A stretch of DNA of 64,000 bases, from NCBI GenBank assembly GCA_024362935.1, contig JANCRA010000003.1, forward strand, positions 40,609,291 through 40,673,290. The letters run 5' to 3'. The stretch is from Setophaga petechia. Its lineage: Eukaryota > Chordata > Aves > Passeriformes > Parulidae. The notes under the pieces are model-generated. The model made no database searches, had not been told where the DNA came from, and worked only from the letters and a program-made list of their open reading frames with translations. Numbering within the stretch: position 1 is the first letter of the stretch; each line of letters starts with the position of its first letter. The translations under genes and the position numbers were made by a program. Positions 1-14,176 of the stretch are shown piece by piece.

Positions 1-3000
1 AGGCTTGACTCATGAATCCTGTAACCTTGGCAGCAAGAGAATCCCCTTTTGCTTCACTATCTGCAAGGAAATGAATTACACAAGCATAGAAATTCATGAA
101 CAGTGAATGCTGCAATTAATTTTGTTAAACTCTCTTTTTATATTTAGTTTGAGAAGAGGAAGGCAGGAGAAGCTTATCATCAGCTAGGAGTCTGAAGCCA
201 CAAATCTCACACAGCTTTCACTTTGAGATAATAATGAATCTATAAGGAATCCAAAACCCTTTTGTTTACTTTATATATTGGAAGAATGAGAAATGATGAA
301 GGCAGTAATGTAAAGTAGTGTTAACATCACAATCCCCATATTGAATTGATTAGCGTGGAGGAAGCACATTAATAGCTTTTTTATTACTAGTCTGAAAACT
401 TTATAATAGCATTTATTGAAACAGAATAGAAATGTGAATGGCAGAACTTTATAAATCTCAGTTCATATGTGGTGGCCTAAACAGTGTCTGGAAATTTTTT
501 TTTAAAAAGTCCAGACTTTGAAGCTTTCCAGTTTTCCCCATTTAATCTTTCATTTATACATATTAACCAGGCAGTCATGGCAGAGGAGAGGCTGGATGTA
601 AAGCTGAATGTATTGAATGTGCAAATTTTTTCTCTTTATGGCCAAAACAGGTGCATGTAAATGTTTCATCAGCACACCTATTAAGTTCCCAGTGGTAAAT
701 TTAGCCACAAGCATTAGAGAGGTGCTTACTTTGCATTTAATTTAGAGCAAAAAAAAAAAGTAGTAGGTTTATTTAAAATGCATTACAGTCAGCTTATTTA
801 ATATCCTTATTCTCATATATTCTTATTCATTATTTATATATGAAAAATAAATGAGAAAGTCACAGAAATACCCACGCAGCTCAAAGTGATGAGGGTAGTT
901 ATTTTAAAATAGGTAAAATCTGGCTTTGCAGCCAGCCAATCATTCCTTGATCATAAGTGAAACAACCTCACTAAAGTCATCTCCCAAACAGAGTAACCCT
1001 GTTATCCTCTATTTTCAAATTGTACCAAATATTCCTAATTTGTCATGTTGTTGCATAGTGTTGTGCTGTGGGGAGTTCTAGCTCTGTTTCATCCTTTTTT
1101 CTTATTTTTTCTGTGGGTGGGAAATGTTAACTCTTGTGGCACAGCCTCACTTTGCCACAGGTAGGAAGATGCAGGGACTTCTGCTTGTGCATCACCCACC
1201 TTTCCCTGACAAAAGTGCTTTGCACCTCATTTGGAGTTGCGTTTTTCTTCGGGAGCTGCACTGATGTCACTTGTGTGTGAAGTGCTTTATTTACCACATC
1301 TGTTCGAAGTGGGTGGCCAGAAACAGTAATTGCTGGGCAAGGGGAACAATGGTTTGGGAAAAGTGCAGTTAACAGAACTGCTATCTGGAATATAAAAAGA
1401 AATAAATCCCTGTCTGCGTGGAAAGCTGCACTAAAGGGAGAGGGCTACAAAGCATGAAGGAGATTCTTTGTGGTAGGATCAGATAGATACAGGCCCCTGG
1501 AAAGTGTGCTTGGGTGCTGTTTGTGTGGAAACTATCTACTTGGTGAAGTTTGGAATAACTACACACTAAATCCTTAAATATGAATCAAAATGGAGTCATC
1601 ATCTTTCCACTGTTTCAATGTGCCTCAGCCAGAATCATGGGATTCACTTTGGTGAGGGGTTAAATATCTGAGCTTCTCTGTTGTGTTTTACATGCTTTGG
1701 CAAGTTTTGTTTGTTCCCTTGCCTTTCTTAGGATGGAGTTCTACTGCACCCCTTTCTTACAATACCTCTGTAAACAAGAAGAAAACAGAAAGCTTACTCC
1801 TTACACTTCTTCTTGAGAGGAGCTGTATTGCCTTACCCAAGTTTTAGAAGATAATTTTAACAACTTAAAAAACTCTTCATGGATCGTTCAAAGTGACAGG
1901 AGAGAGAAAAACTAATTTTTTCCCTCTCTGATTTTTTCCTCCTGATGAAGCAGTCTTTTGTGGCAAAAAGGAGCACTTCTTTCCATCCTAAACCCTTCCT
2001 ATCTTGTTTCATCACAAGTCACACTGCATTAGAGTCTTAATGTTTCTATCAATAAATGATGGATTTGCCAATGGTGATTTAAGTTTAAAATTACTTGCGA
2101 AAACTTAATGAAGCCTGCAAATCACGAATTAAATCTCAAAGAAATCATCTCTGACAGTTAGAAACTACAGGGCCAATGTAATTTCAAGGGTGGCATTTTC
2201 TCCCCTCTATAAATTATGTATCAGGGCAAAAGAGAGGTGGCTCTGTAGGCATTATTATGACAGCAATAGCAAATAGCAATTTGTCTCTTACTGCCAGAGC
2301 TTTCTCTTACTGGTGTGTAGTGGGATGGGTGACATGCTCCTGCAGAAACAAATTAATCTCTGCTGCAACTAGTTTTTCTAAGTGCTAGTCTGCTTCTTGT
2401 CTGAGTTTGTTTTTTGGTTTTTTTTCCAATTGGTTTGAATGATGGTTTCTAATCCCACTTTCCAATCTTGTGTCCTCATTACCAAACTGCTCAGACTGCT
2501 TGTCTGCTGTGGACAAAAATGATACCCTGAAGCTCTCAGCAATTGTATTTTTAAATGAGGTTATATTTTTATAACCCCAAGTCTCCTTTGCAGACTTCAA
2601 ATGTCCCTTTTGGCCCCCACTTTGCCTGTGTAGGAGAGGATGCCTGGTGCTCTTTGCAGTTTCATGAGAATTGCTTTTCTCAAAAATGCACATGGGGGAT
2701 TTGCTATTGCTTGGAGCATATTCATTTAGTTAATTAGATATGTGAAAGAAAATTAAAAGTTTCCTGTTCTAAATTCCGGATGTTTAATGCAATTTGCAAA
2801 TGGTTATAAATCTATCTAAAATAGCCAGAAGAGCCATAGTTATCCTATTGATTCTGTCCTTTCTTTTCCCTCAAATCCAAGGAGATAAGAGTTGTTAAAG
2901 CTTTTCCCAAAAAATGGGATGGGTGAGCAGAGTTGCTTCTACTGCTTTAATAATCTTGCCTATAGACTTCTTCTCCTATCTGTTCCTTTTGTTTTAATTG

Positions 3001-6000
3001 ACCCTGCAGATGAACCCTTTTTTCATCAAAATTTGGGTTCATCTTTTCTAGTACTAATAATTACACTGGGTGTTGCAGAAATCGTGTGTGGTTTTGTGCC
3101 CTCACATATTTGTTATGGAACAGTACTCCAGTGAGCACACACCTTTCTCAGTTGTGCACTATTTTTTTCTAATTTGTTAAATGATTTTATTTTTCTTCCC
3201 CATGTGTCTGCATAAGTTATCTTGGTGGGAAGAAATTCACCTCTGGCTGATTAATCTGAGCATTTCTGTTGTCCTGTTTATGTTGTAGAAAGAATGGTGA
3301 GCACAATGAGGTTTATAATTGAAGCTAGTTTCATTCCTCTCATTTACTCCATGTATGCTGGGTGTCATTTTTCATCTGCAAAGCTGCTTTATGCAAAAGC
3401 TGAATATCTGTTACTTCTGATTTGCATGGTTTCAGCTCTGTTTCCAAGATTAGATTGTCTGTGGCACATTTATCTATCAACAAATTGGTTGTCTACGTGA
3501 TGAGACATTCCCTTTGGCAAGATGGATATGGTTCTTCACTGCTCAGCCTCCAGGTTACAGCATTTGTGATTCTTGACTGAATGTTTCTTTCACAGACTTT
3601 GTGTGCATTTGGCTCTTAGGCTAGAGGTACCACTAATGTGAAGTTAGCAAAGAAACTATTAGTGCTCGATGAAGTCTGTGCATGGGGATGTGGCTTTGCA
3701 GCTTCAGAGTTGGGATCCAGACCTTGTCCCAAGACTTCCTGTAGTGCTGTTGGAACCCTCCATGTTTTAGTTTTGTGGATCTCTCAGTAGTGCTGATGAG
3801 CCTTGGCTGTGCTGGCAGCAGAGACCACTGGCACATTTCTGTTTCAGTGGAAATGTCTGACTGGCATGTTTGTCTGTGGTGTCACAGCCAGTTTCCCAAA
3901 GCTTTTCATCCTCCAGGGGCACTCTGACTCCTGTGACATTTACATCCCACATTCTGTCTTGGTGATTCCCAAGTCTTTCCTCCTGTCAGAGTTGATGCCA
4001 CTTGATCTTTTGACACAATGGGGTTTGAGAGTTGTGGTTTTCCTTTTCACTGTTAATATACTGCAGCACTTCCAAGTGATACTGATGGGTTTCACCATTG
4101 TTAGTTCTCTTGATGACTTCCAAATTTTCCAAAATTCAGAGACAAGGATGCCAACCCCTGACCTGACCAGCACTCAGAAGAGTATGTCAGCTATTTATAT
4201 CCCAAAGCAACACTAGATTGAATAGAGTCTTCTGAAATTACAGTCAACATATTTTCTGCTGATTAGAAACGTAAGTGGAGCCACGATTTTATTGTTGTTG
4301 TGTTTTTTCTACTTCTTGTTTTGTTGGTGGAGTTTTTTTTTTTAATCCATTTGTCTTCACAGATGTGATGGCAAAACTTTCAGCAACACTATGTCAAGAA
4401 GTGTAGGAATATGGAAAAGCACCTGATTCTGTATCATTCTTTTCTGGTTTTGAAAAGCTATCATAGATAAAGAGATTCTAAGAATTTTTTGGCTATTGCA
4501 TTTTCCAGCAGTCAAGCCCAAGAAAGGTGAAAGTTGGCATAGCAAAGGCTTCCCCCTCTGTTGTCAGATTGTTGCACAGTGAAGCAGTTCTTGTGTGACC
4601 ACTTGAGAGCTGCTTGTCACAGGTACACAGCTGAGGGCATTTGGTCACTACCTCTTGTTAAAGTGGTCATGCTTCATGGAAAAATCAGATATTTAAATAG
4701 AATCTGATAGGGGAAAAACCAACCAACAACCAGAAAAAGCCAGGCATATCATAAGAAGGAAATGGTCTTTAGTAATTTTTTTAAAGTGCATTTTGATGCT
4801 CAGGCGACAGCACTGTATGTCCAGTACTTGTTATTTTGTGAGATTCTGAACGAGTATAAATAGTTTACATAGCAACAGCATCTGTTAAATAGTCCTATTA
4901 TCAGCCCATGGGGCTGTGCCAGAGCCTCACCAGAGTTGGGAAGCTGCCAGCCTTCACTGGATGAAATCATGCAAGATAACAATGGCAGCAAGGCAGAATG
5001 ACAAATACAACTCTTTCTTCTTACTGAGCTGGCGGGAGGGGACTTGCCTTTTGCTTTTTAATATTTTAAAACTTTTAGCATAAACAACAAGCCCTCAACA
5101 TCTTACAAAAAATCTTTTTTTAGTAAAAACCAAAATTCTCAACTACAGTTGCTGGATTCAGTATCTGGAGTATTTTACCAACTCCCATGCCAGCATTATG
5201 GGATTTCTCAAAGTTCCCCAAAAGCTGGTAGCATTGGTAGAAGTAAAAGGTTGCTCCTTTGGATTTAGTGACTTGTGCAGACTAACCCCAGCCTGCAATT
5301 TTTTTTCATGCTGCTGGGTTAATTTGGGGGTTTTGTGGGGTTTTTTTGTTACTTACAGTTTTTTCAAAAAAGCATTCTCTGACTCTTTACTATTTAATAT
5401 TTAGGTTCTGTTGTTTGTCATCCTGAACCAAGCAGGCTGTTTTGCACTCCTCTGACAGAAGGAAGAAAATGTGTTAAAGGAAAATGATCAATGATGAATA
5501 AACAGCAGAACTGCTCTCAGACAGATTTTCGTTTTTGCTAAAACTGCCTTTTCCAGTATTTATATGCCTGACTGTATGAGCATTAATTTGGTATGGTCTG
5601 GGGAGGGTCCTGGTAATCCCACACCCTGCCAAGTCAGTGCTGCAAATTCTCAGGGAGTAACTAGCAGGGCAGGTAAAGGACAACGGACAGGTAAGAGACA
5701 GAGTGTTCCTATGAAATTAAAAGAGCCAAAAGAACTCAGTTGTTTGGACTACAAAATAATCAAGGGATATTCATTGCTGAAAGTTAAATTGAAGGCACCT
5801 TTTGCTCTTTATCTTGGAGTCCTGACTTTATATGAGAGGGACTAAAATGTGCTTGCTTGTACCAGGGGAGTTAAGGCAACACATCTTGGAGCTGCTGAGC
5901 TGTGACTCCTCAGGCTTGGCCTGTCCCTGCAGAGTCCCTGTTCCCCACGTCCTGGGGGCTGTGCAGGCTCCCACTGTAAGCAGGGAAGGCACACCAAAGC

Positions 6001-9000
6001 AGCCTCTAAGGTAAATGCCATGGATGTGCTGCAGGGCACATGAGCCTGCTGCAGATGGTGGCTCTGGAGCAGCTGGCCTCTGTGTGTTGGATGACATGGC
6101 TCCCAGAGGACAGTCAGGGCTGACACGGGCAAGGGAGATGTGGGTTTGCCAGATGGAGAGCTCATTGAGAGAACTCCGGCTGTGACTGAGGAGAATTTGT
6201 GCCCCAGATCACAAGTGCCAGTTTAAAAGGAGAGGTGCCTGAGTCCTGGGATGGGGTGCACTGGAGAGACTGAGATGTTTGCTGTCAGCTGTTCTTTCAG
6301 GATGGATTTGAAACAAAGGTCAGACTGCAGGCCATAGGTGACATAGTCTCGCATGAATAATCCAGTCCCTATCCATGGAAAACTTCTGGCCTGCTGGGAA
6401 GATTTGTAAATTTAAAGACCAGATGAGACAGTTACAGTCTTCTATGGTCCACAGTGCTTCAATCAGTATTCTTGTCATCAAAATAATTACACCTGAATTG
6501 TAATTTAAAAAAATTCTGGAGTCTCAGTTTAAAGGCATCATTGACTGCATCTCATTGCTCAATGATTTGTTCTGAGGATTTATTTTTGCTTCATGGATAA
6601 AATTGTGCCTTGTGTCTATCTTGTATTTGTCTGTCTAAAAAGCTCTAACCACTAACTCTCATTATGTCATTTTGTGATAGAGTTAAGTGCTGTCTGCTGT
6701 TAAAAGCTGCTGCTCCATGTGGGTACCTGAAGATTGCAATTACACTGCTTTTTGACCTTGTCACTCTATTAGTTCTTCCAAGAATGTTAGGTATGTGAAG
6801 GAAAGCACACTTCTCAGTGATGGCTTTTTATTGTGGGTCTTCTCTGGAATCCTTTCAGATATTCAGTAGATTTTTGAAAACATGGGTATCAGTTCTGCAG
6901 TGTGGAGGTAATGACAATAACCTACCCTTGTGCAGCTGGGGTTGAATAAACCCATGACTGTTGCCTCTGTGAGCTGGGAGTATTGCCCTCAGAGGATGTC
7001 CATCTCCTTTTCCTCAGTCCTTGCACTGGTTTCCTGCTTTCCAGAATATAGTTTCCAGTCTTGTAGTGTGACCTCACATGTTTTTTCTTGGATGTCTTTT
7101 CTGGTATTTGTCTGGATAAGCCCTGAGGCTCTGTAACCAAGCAGGACAAGTGAGATCAGCAGATTCTTTAATGTATGGCAAGTTTTGTGTGATATCTGCA
7201 AAATTGCATTAGCTGTGATTTCTATGCTTCCTTCCATAGCATCAGAAAAATACCAAATAACTTTGTATCAGAAACCCACTATAAGCCCCTCTGACAGAAT
7301 CTCCTGTTTTTAACAATGGGGGTTTTTTTTTGGTAAATTTTACTTTTTAAAATACATTCAATGTGTCTGCAGTGACTTCTTTTTTCCTCTTGTGCCCTCA
7401 TAACCCTTGACACTGATAGAAAATTTCAGTCAAATTTGAGCTCTTCAGAGGTGTCAAAACTACTAAATTTAGGTCGGTAGAAAGACCCAAATGAATGCTC
7501 TATGGAAAAAAATGTCTTGGAGCTATTGCAGGCAGTGTTAATGACAGAGAATCCAAGGGGATTGAGAGGGAACAGACAATTTCCACTTTCAAGGAGAGAC
7601 TTGGGATTAATGCTTCTCTTTTGCAAAAAGTCAGTCTCTTAATTAGGAAAGAGGAGCTCATTTTGAAAGGTAGAAGCATGAACAATAAATTGAAAAAAAG
7701 CCAGAAGGAGCTGAGGAGCATCCTCACAGGTGTTCTTGGGACTGTTGTCACATGGGGCAGATTTAATCTTTCACTTTGGTTTCTGCTCATCTCCAAGGGA
7801 TAACTCACCCCTCTGACAGAGGCTGATCCTGAACAAAGCAGACCATCATGGACAGTGGCTCAGTCTGCCAGGTTTGCTTTGAGCACCTCGGTGCCATTTC
7901 TAGAAGGGGCTCTGGCACATGGCAGAAACTCATTTGAGGTCCTAAGCTCAAACACTGCCTTTTTGAAAACACAGCACCTTCGGTGCCACTTAGCAGGGTG
8001 GCTTCTGCTCCTTTGGTAAAAGCCACATTTTCTGTGCAAAAACAGCACATGCAATTCTGGTCCATGTGAAACATCCAGTCTCTCACTTGGTGAAGGCACT
8101 GTCACTTATCTATGTTTGGCATACAGGGTATCGACCATATTTCCTTCTCCATTCAACTCGTGACTTCCAGTGAGAAATGTGGCTTTGTTCTGACAGTGTT
8201 GGAAGTAGAGAGTGTTGGAAACCTGCATTTGGTGCCATATAATTGTGACTGGCAGTTTATTTGCTTGTTTTCTGTTATTATGGAAAGCAATCTCCATGTA
8301 GTTTATTCATTTGCAGTGACTGAGTCCCAAATCATTCCATTCATGATTAAATCTGCTTTCAGTGAAGTGCATTGAAGAGCTGCAATTGTTGATTTCATTA
8401 AAACACTGGAGGCATTTAACAGCAGTTTTTCACTTCTGTTGCTTTGGTTATTTACCAGCTTTCCAAGACATCTTGTTTACCAGTTTATGACATCATCACT
8501 GAAAAGCTTACCTGGGATTAGACCCAGTAATTCCAGTTGCTGAAGGTCAGAGCACCTTGGTGTCGGGATTGTGGGTTTGGAGAGGGAATGGTTTCCAAGC
8601 TTTTGTGCACCCTTACAGAAACAGGGGTCTGAGCCACTGGAGACACCATGTGAGGATGCCAGGTTACATAAAAGTGAGCAACTCCATTGTCAGCAAGATT
8701 CCTGCCAGCTGATGAGCTGGCATTTAGCAGATCCTTTGTTCTTCCAAGTACACATCCATGTGACTGGAAGAAGATAATGTTTTAACAAGGAAGAAAAGAT
8801 GGGTAAGGGATTCATCACCTTCTCTGCTCCTTGGCCAGGCAACTCTGCTGGTTTTGTTGAGTTTCTGCCGGGTAGCTAGCTGTTCCTCCAAAGCCCACTG
8901 TTTTTCCTGGATTTTGGATTTGTGCTGCCCTCTCTCTCAAGGAGTGCATTCTGCACTTTTCCTATTTCCAGGCTAAGTAGAGACCACGCTGCCACAGGAA

Positions 9001-12000
9001 TGAAACCCACTGGAGTGTGCTTGACTTTGCCTGGTGCTCTGTTCCTTCCAAGGATGATGGTAGTTCTCCTCACAGCATTATTTATTTAAAGTAAGTTAAT
9101 TTCAGAGAAAGCTTATCTTAAGAATAATAAAGCAGGCTGTGTGCAAACCTCACTTTCCCCTAAGGATTAACGTTCCCTGGATCTAGGAAGACACAGCTTT
9201 CAATCTGTTTCCACAGAATCACTCTTTTCAGACAAGTTTCTCCAGTCAGAGTAGCAGATTTTAACCCTTCAGTGGGTTTGGTTTGGTTTTTAAATGGGTC
9301 TTTTAGTTCCAGCTCAGAGAAAGATGGTTTATCAGTTGACATTTGATTTCCTTGTTGGAAGGAATTGGGAAAATTTCTACCCCTGAGGAAATTAGCCAGC
9401 CCTGTCCCCCAGCAGCTTTGCAGCTTGACCAGTTGTTACTGGTGCCAGTGGAGCTCAGGTCTGTGCTCAGCAGAGCAGCTCTGACGCCAAGAGGTGGCAA
9501 TGCCCATTCCTGTGAATAACCTGAGGAGCTTAGAGCCTTCCCCATGGCCCCAGCAAGGCTCAGGTGACACCAGAGGTCCAATACACAAAGGGTGTAATTG
9601 TTTTGATGTTTGCAGAGTTGCTTTTACCTTACAGCATTGGACAAAACTGTATTTTGGCTTGTATTTTTCTACCAAAGTCATAAATGTATGAGGAAATTAA
9701 GTTAACTGGATAAATGGATCTGCAGATAGCCCACATTTACAGTGTGGGGGCCTCATTCATCTTCTCTTACCACAGTGGGAACACAGGGCATTATTTGCCT
9801 TCGTTAACCCTCCTCCTCTGTTATTTTAGTAGTGCTCTCTCTTATTTGAACGTGCTCTCATTCACCTTTAAGCTAAGTAAATGACTATGGTAAATAATTG
9901 AAACCAAGTTTGATCCCATGGGACAGCTGCAGCAAATGGCTCAGTGGGCAAATGGCCAAGTTCTTCATCTCTGTGAGCAAAGTGCCGCTTTCCCTTTTCC
10001 AGCCCGCAGCTCTGCAAAGGATTATGTGTCCAATGTCACTGGTCCTGGTACCTAATCACAGGGGGGTCATTCATTCCTGCAAGGGAAGTGCTTTGTCTCC
10101 CTGCTTTCTCTTGCCCTGCAGTCCTGAAGCCTTTGTGGCAGCTAACTGGATCTAAGGCTCTATTGACTTGTGCATCCCTAGGTGGATGGGGGGATGTGTG
10201 TGCTCTTTTTTGGGTCTGCATAGTTGGAGATAACAGGCTGTTAGCACTTGAAACACAAATGCAACCCACCTTTCATGTATCTTGGCAAACAAAGGCTCAA
10301 CTGCATGTATTTTGTGAATTAGCATCCTTCCCATTTTGCTTATCTGAGGTGATACTGATAACTGTTGAGGATGAATGAAAGCGATTATCTATTTTAACAT
10401 TTTAAAAGGAAACTGAATACAGATAACCTGGCAATATGCTCAACATAGGTTTTGAAAAGAGTATTTCTCTTTTCCACTGGCTTGGATTCAGTGTGCTTGG
10501 GATTTCAATACATGAGCATAGTTCAGAGGATTCTTTACACCCTGGCACAGGTGTGCTCCTGAGGCCACTAGAGATCAAGCAAAAATTACCATTTTCTGGG
10601 ACAGGAAGGAAAGGAGGGAATCAGGCCCATGTGTGGGGAAAGACGATTGAAGTGAGTAGCAGGGGTGGCTCAGGAGCCAGAGGAGGGCTTTGAGGGTAGT
10701 TGGGAGATCTGTGGAACACGAGGCTGATGTGTGAAGGCAGGGGAGGCTTGCAGAGAGCAACACTCGGTGGGAAATGTAACTGGAGAATGGGAACAGAAGC
10801 TCTTTTGTGTCAGTCAGCTTTGGAGCAAGTATATTAAGAAAACCTGCTGCAAAGGGAGTTTCATTGTGGAAGAGAAATGGCACAGTTAGACCACAATGAC
10901 TCACAGCTTTGCCAGTGTCACTGCTGTTGAGGACAGGTTTTCCCAACCAGCTTAATAACCTGAAGAAGAGGCTATTTCTATATAAACAAGTTTCCTTCTA
11001 CAGAATCAGCAGCAAATGTATCCTGAATGCTCTATAATTAGGTATGTCACAAAAACCATGCACTTCAGTGTTCACCCACCTGAAATTCCTCCAACACGCT
11101 GGTGAGGCTTTTGTCACCAAAATCCATAATTGTTAAGAAGAATTGACTTAATAACATGGTAGTTACTTTGCAATGTCAGGCTTTTGAGTAAGCAATTAAT
11201 TTGATTTACCTGCCTAGTTTCATCCAGCCCTTTCCCCATGTCTGCTGCAGCATTCCAATTCCTTTAAAACAAGAAGCAGTAAGGCAAGAATTTATATTTA
11301 AAACTTCTACCCCTAGTTTCACTAAAAATAAAGATTGAGGGTTTTTTAAAGGTGGTTTTGGACTATTGCATTGGGCAGTACCTGTGCCATACTGACAGAC
11401 AGCTGAAATAAGGTGTTAGCTCTGCTACTGGCTTCATTCTCTAAATGAGCCAAGAAACTGCACAGCTGCAGCTTAACAATTTGAGCCTGTGTCTCTGAGC
11501 TTGTTATGATGTGCTTTAGTTAAACAAACCTGGGGACCTGACTCACAAGTAATTCAGCTGTTGCTGTGCCTAAGAACAGGTTACATGCAGTGGCCTCTGG
11601 CTACAGAGCAGTGTATTTCCCCTTATACCAGCAGTAATAGGAAGCTAAACAATGATAAAATGCCTGTCTCTCCCTTGGACCTTAAAAGGCATCATTTGGA
11701 CAAAATCTGGTGCAGTTTGCTAGAAAGATTTGAATTTGCAATTTGCTCTTGCATGAAAAAATTTGAGTTGCACACTCTAGTGACTTGCCATCCTTGTGAT
11801 CTCCTGTTTAAAACAGAGGAACTGAAGCTGCTGTGGCATTCATTGGCATTTTAATAGTATGAAAAGTACAGGGATGCTTCAGTGGCTCCTTTCCTGCAGC
11901 CTCAGCTGGTTGCTGCTGCCTGCACTCAAACAGAAGCAGGTGGGCAGAAGACAGTGTCTGAAACTTCAATTAATTATATGCACAAACCTTGGCCCTGCAA

Positions 12001-12722
12001 ACACTGGCTTGAAAAACCCAAGTTCTTTGACTTTATTACTTTCTTATTAAACACCATTGCAACTTCTTGGTTCTTGCCAGAGCACGCAGAGGGAGACTTT
12101 CTCTTCGAGTTTCACAATTGCTTGCTCCAGGCCAGTGCAAGATATGCTTGTCCTTCCTTTTGCTTCCTGATGAAGCTCAGTTTTACCTCTAAGTGCTGGG
12201 AAGGTTCCTCTCTCTCTCTCAGATTAGAAAATTCATTGATTGTCTCAGATTCTGTACAAGTGCTTCATCTTCCACGTTGGGTTTGGTATTCAAATACCTA
12301 CTGCAAAATATTTATTATATTATTAACTTTATGGCATGACTAGAGTCAGGTTGTTCCATTTTACAAATAGCTGAAACAAGAGAAGCAGTGGCTTTTCAAG
12401 ACTCTGTAGAGAGCCTGTGGCACAGCTGAAAGGTCTTAGCTCAGCTGACCTAAGCCAGTAGGTTTCAGAAACATTCATTCTTTCTGCTCCCAGACCATTT
12501 CCTTTGAGCTTTTGTTCCTGTATTCTTTACTCTTCTGAAGTTACACAGCCAGTGCCAGTGCATCTCTCTTGGTATCAAACACTGCTAAAGCAATAAGTAT
12601 TGCAACTAAATTATTGAAGTTTAGAAGATCTGTAAGGTGATGCTTGATGTTCACTTCTGCAGTCAAGTTGGGAGAGGAGAATTCACTAGCTAGTGGGTTT
12701 CTGTGTTAAAAGAAGCAATTAC

Positions 12723-12736
12723 AAAAAAAAAAAAAA
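12723..12736. repeat. A14 homopolymer followed by A-rich tract
   Basis: Fourteen consecutive A, followed by CAAACCACAAAACAAAAAACC. It resembles a retroposon tail, but no element body was recognised upstream. Confidence 0.85.
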
Positions 12737-14158
12737 CAAACCACAAAACAAAAAACCTAAACATTAAGTCCTGAAGTTGTCACATTTGGGGGAAAAACAA
12801 GGAAGGGAATCCCAGAGCGCTGAGCAAAGTGTTCTGGAGATGCACGACATTGATGATACTGGCAAGAAATTAGCATACTGTTCCTTAACTGCCAAATATC
12901 ACCAAAAATCATGCAGTATCTCTTACTTACTAAAATCTTACAAGATTTCTATTTCTAGGCAGATGGTGTAAGGAAGATTTCATTAGTGAGGAGAGCATTT
13001 ATGGCTCTCAGCTTCTTATAGGCAGGCTCGGGGACATCTTGTTTAAAACAAGCCTTAACTCTTGGTACAATCAATCTCATCTCTTAGCAGGCAAAGGCTC
13101 CCACAAATGACCTTATAGATTAGGCACTTTCTGTTTACATTCGATTTCCCACTGCCTGCTATTTGTAGAGAATGATTATCAAGGCATTAAATTAAAAGTT
13201 TTGCCCGGTGGGAAACTATTGGATATTTTGTCATTTCCTTAAAGCCTCTCCTGTTCTGCTGGAGAGGCACAGAGGTAGGGGAAGCAATCACCAGAAAGGT
13301 CAAGAATATTTGCTTACCTATATTGGAGCACTGCTGAGGGGCTTTCTCCAGTTTAGGGGACTTTTTGGGGAGAAGTTTTGTTCAGGTTGTGGTAGGAAAG
13401 CATTGAGGCTTGAAATCAAAGTCTCCAGTTGCCTGCAGGTTAGAAAGCTGGCATCCTCTGGCCTTTTCCTAAAGGCTATGCCCAATCTAAGTGACATCTC
13501 ATGCTTTCAACAAGTTCAAAAGGAGTTAATAAGGATCTCCCCAAAGCCTTCTTTTGACCTTTATTCCAGGGAACATTCCAGCAAAGCCACCTTCCTGCTC
13601 AGTGTGCTGGGACAAGGGAAGGACTCTGCCTTCAGTATTGCTGGAGCTTCAGTTTGATCAAAGTCGTGCCTCATCTTAGCTGTAAATATTGATAATACCC
13701 CTGTTCTGCACAGACACAATTCTCTTGTTTGCCCAAGATGTTTTGCTCAAAGCACTTCCTGCTGCTTATCAGAGGCAAAATTACAGGACTGGGCTTCTTA
13801 AGGGAACAGTATTTGTCTTCTGTTTCATACCTTAACAGTAAGTACATAAACTCCAAAGCCTTTCATTTAGACAGAGTGAGAGGTCTGTGGAATCACCCCC
13901 AGGAACTGAGAAGGTCCCCCCAGTCCCCTATCTGTAAAGCAGAGATGGAATTAATTATGAACCTGGCTGTTTGCAGTGCAGAATGTTCATGTAGTGCTTC
14001 CAGCATGTCTGTGCTAAGCAGGAGTTTGTTGTCGCTGTTGTTACACAGTTTTTATCTCATCCTCAATTATTCTTAGCTTGTCTTATTCAAGGAGACAAGG
14101 TGGAGTCTGACAGCCCCAGGTCCTCTTGAAGTGTGCTGGCTTCTCCAGCTGGGCTTGT

Positions 14159-14176
14159 CAGCCAGCCAGCCAGCCA
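14159..14176. repeat. (CAGC)4 short tandem repeat
   Basis: CAGCCAGCCAGCCAGCCA in the upstream TSPAN4 intron. Short and low in polymorphism potential. Confidence 0.85.

Noticed and set aside
5860..6170. GC-richer patch with overlapping ORFs on both strands, possible CpG island or promoter
   Set aside because: CpG dinucleotides are few and no TSPAN4 first-exon features are seen. The enrichment is modest.
11882..12343. 153-codon + strand ORF
   Set aside because: No recognisable domain, it lies in a long intron, and it overlaps another random frame (11859-12050).
13208..13657. 149-codon + strand ORF
   Set aside because: No family motif or splice context. Best explained as a chance frame in the intron.
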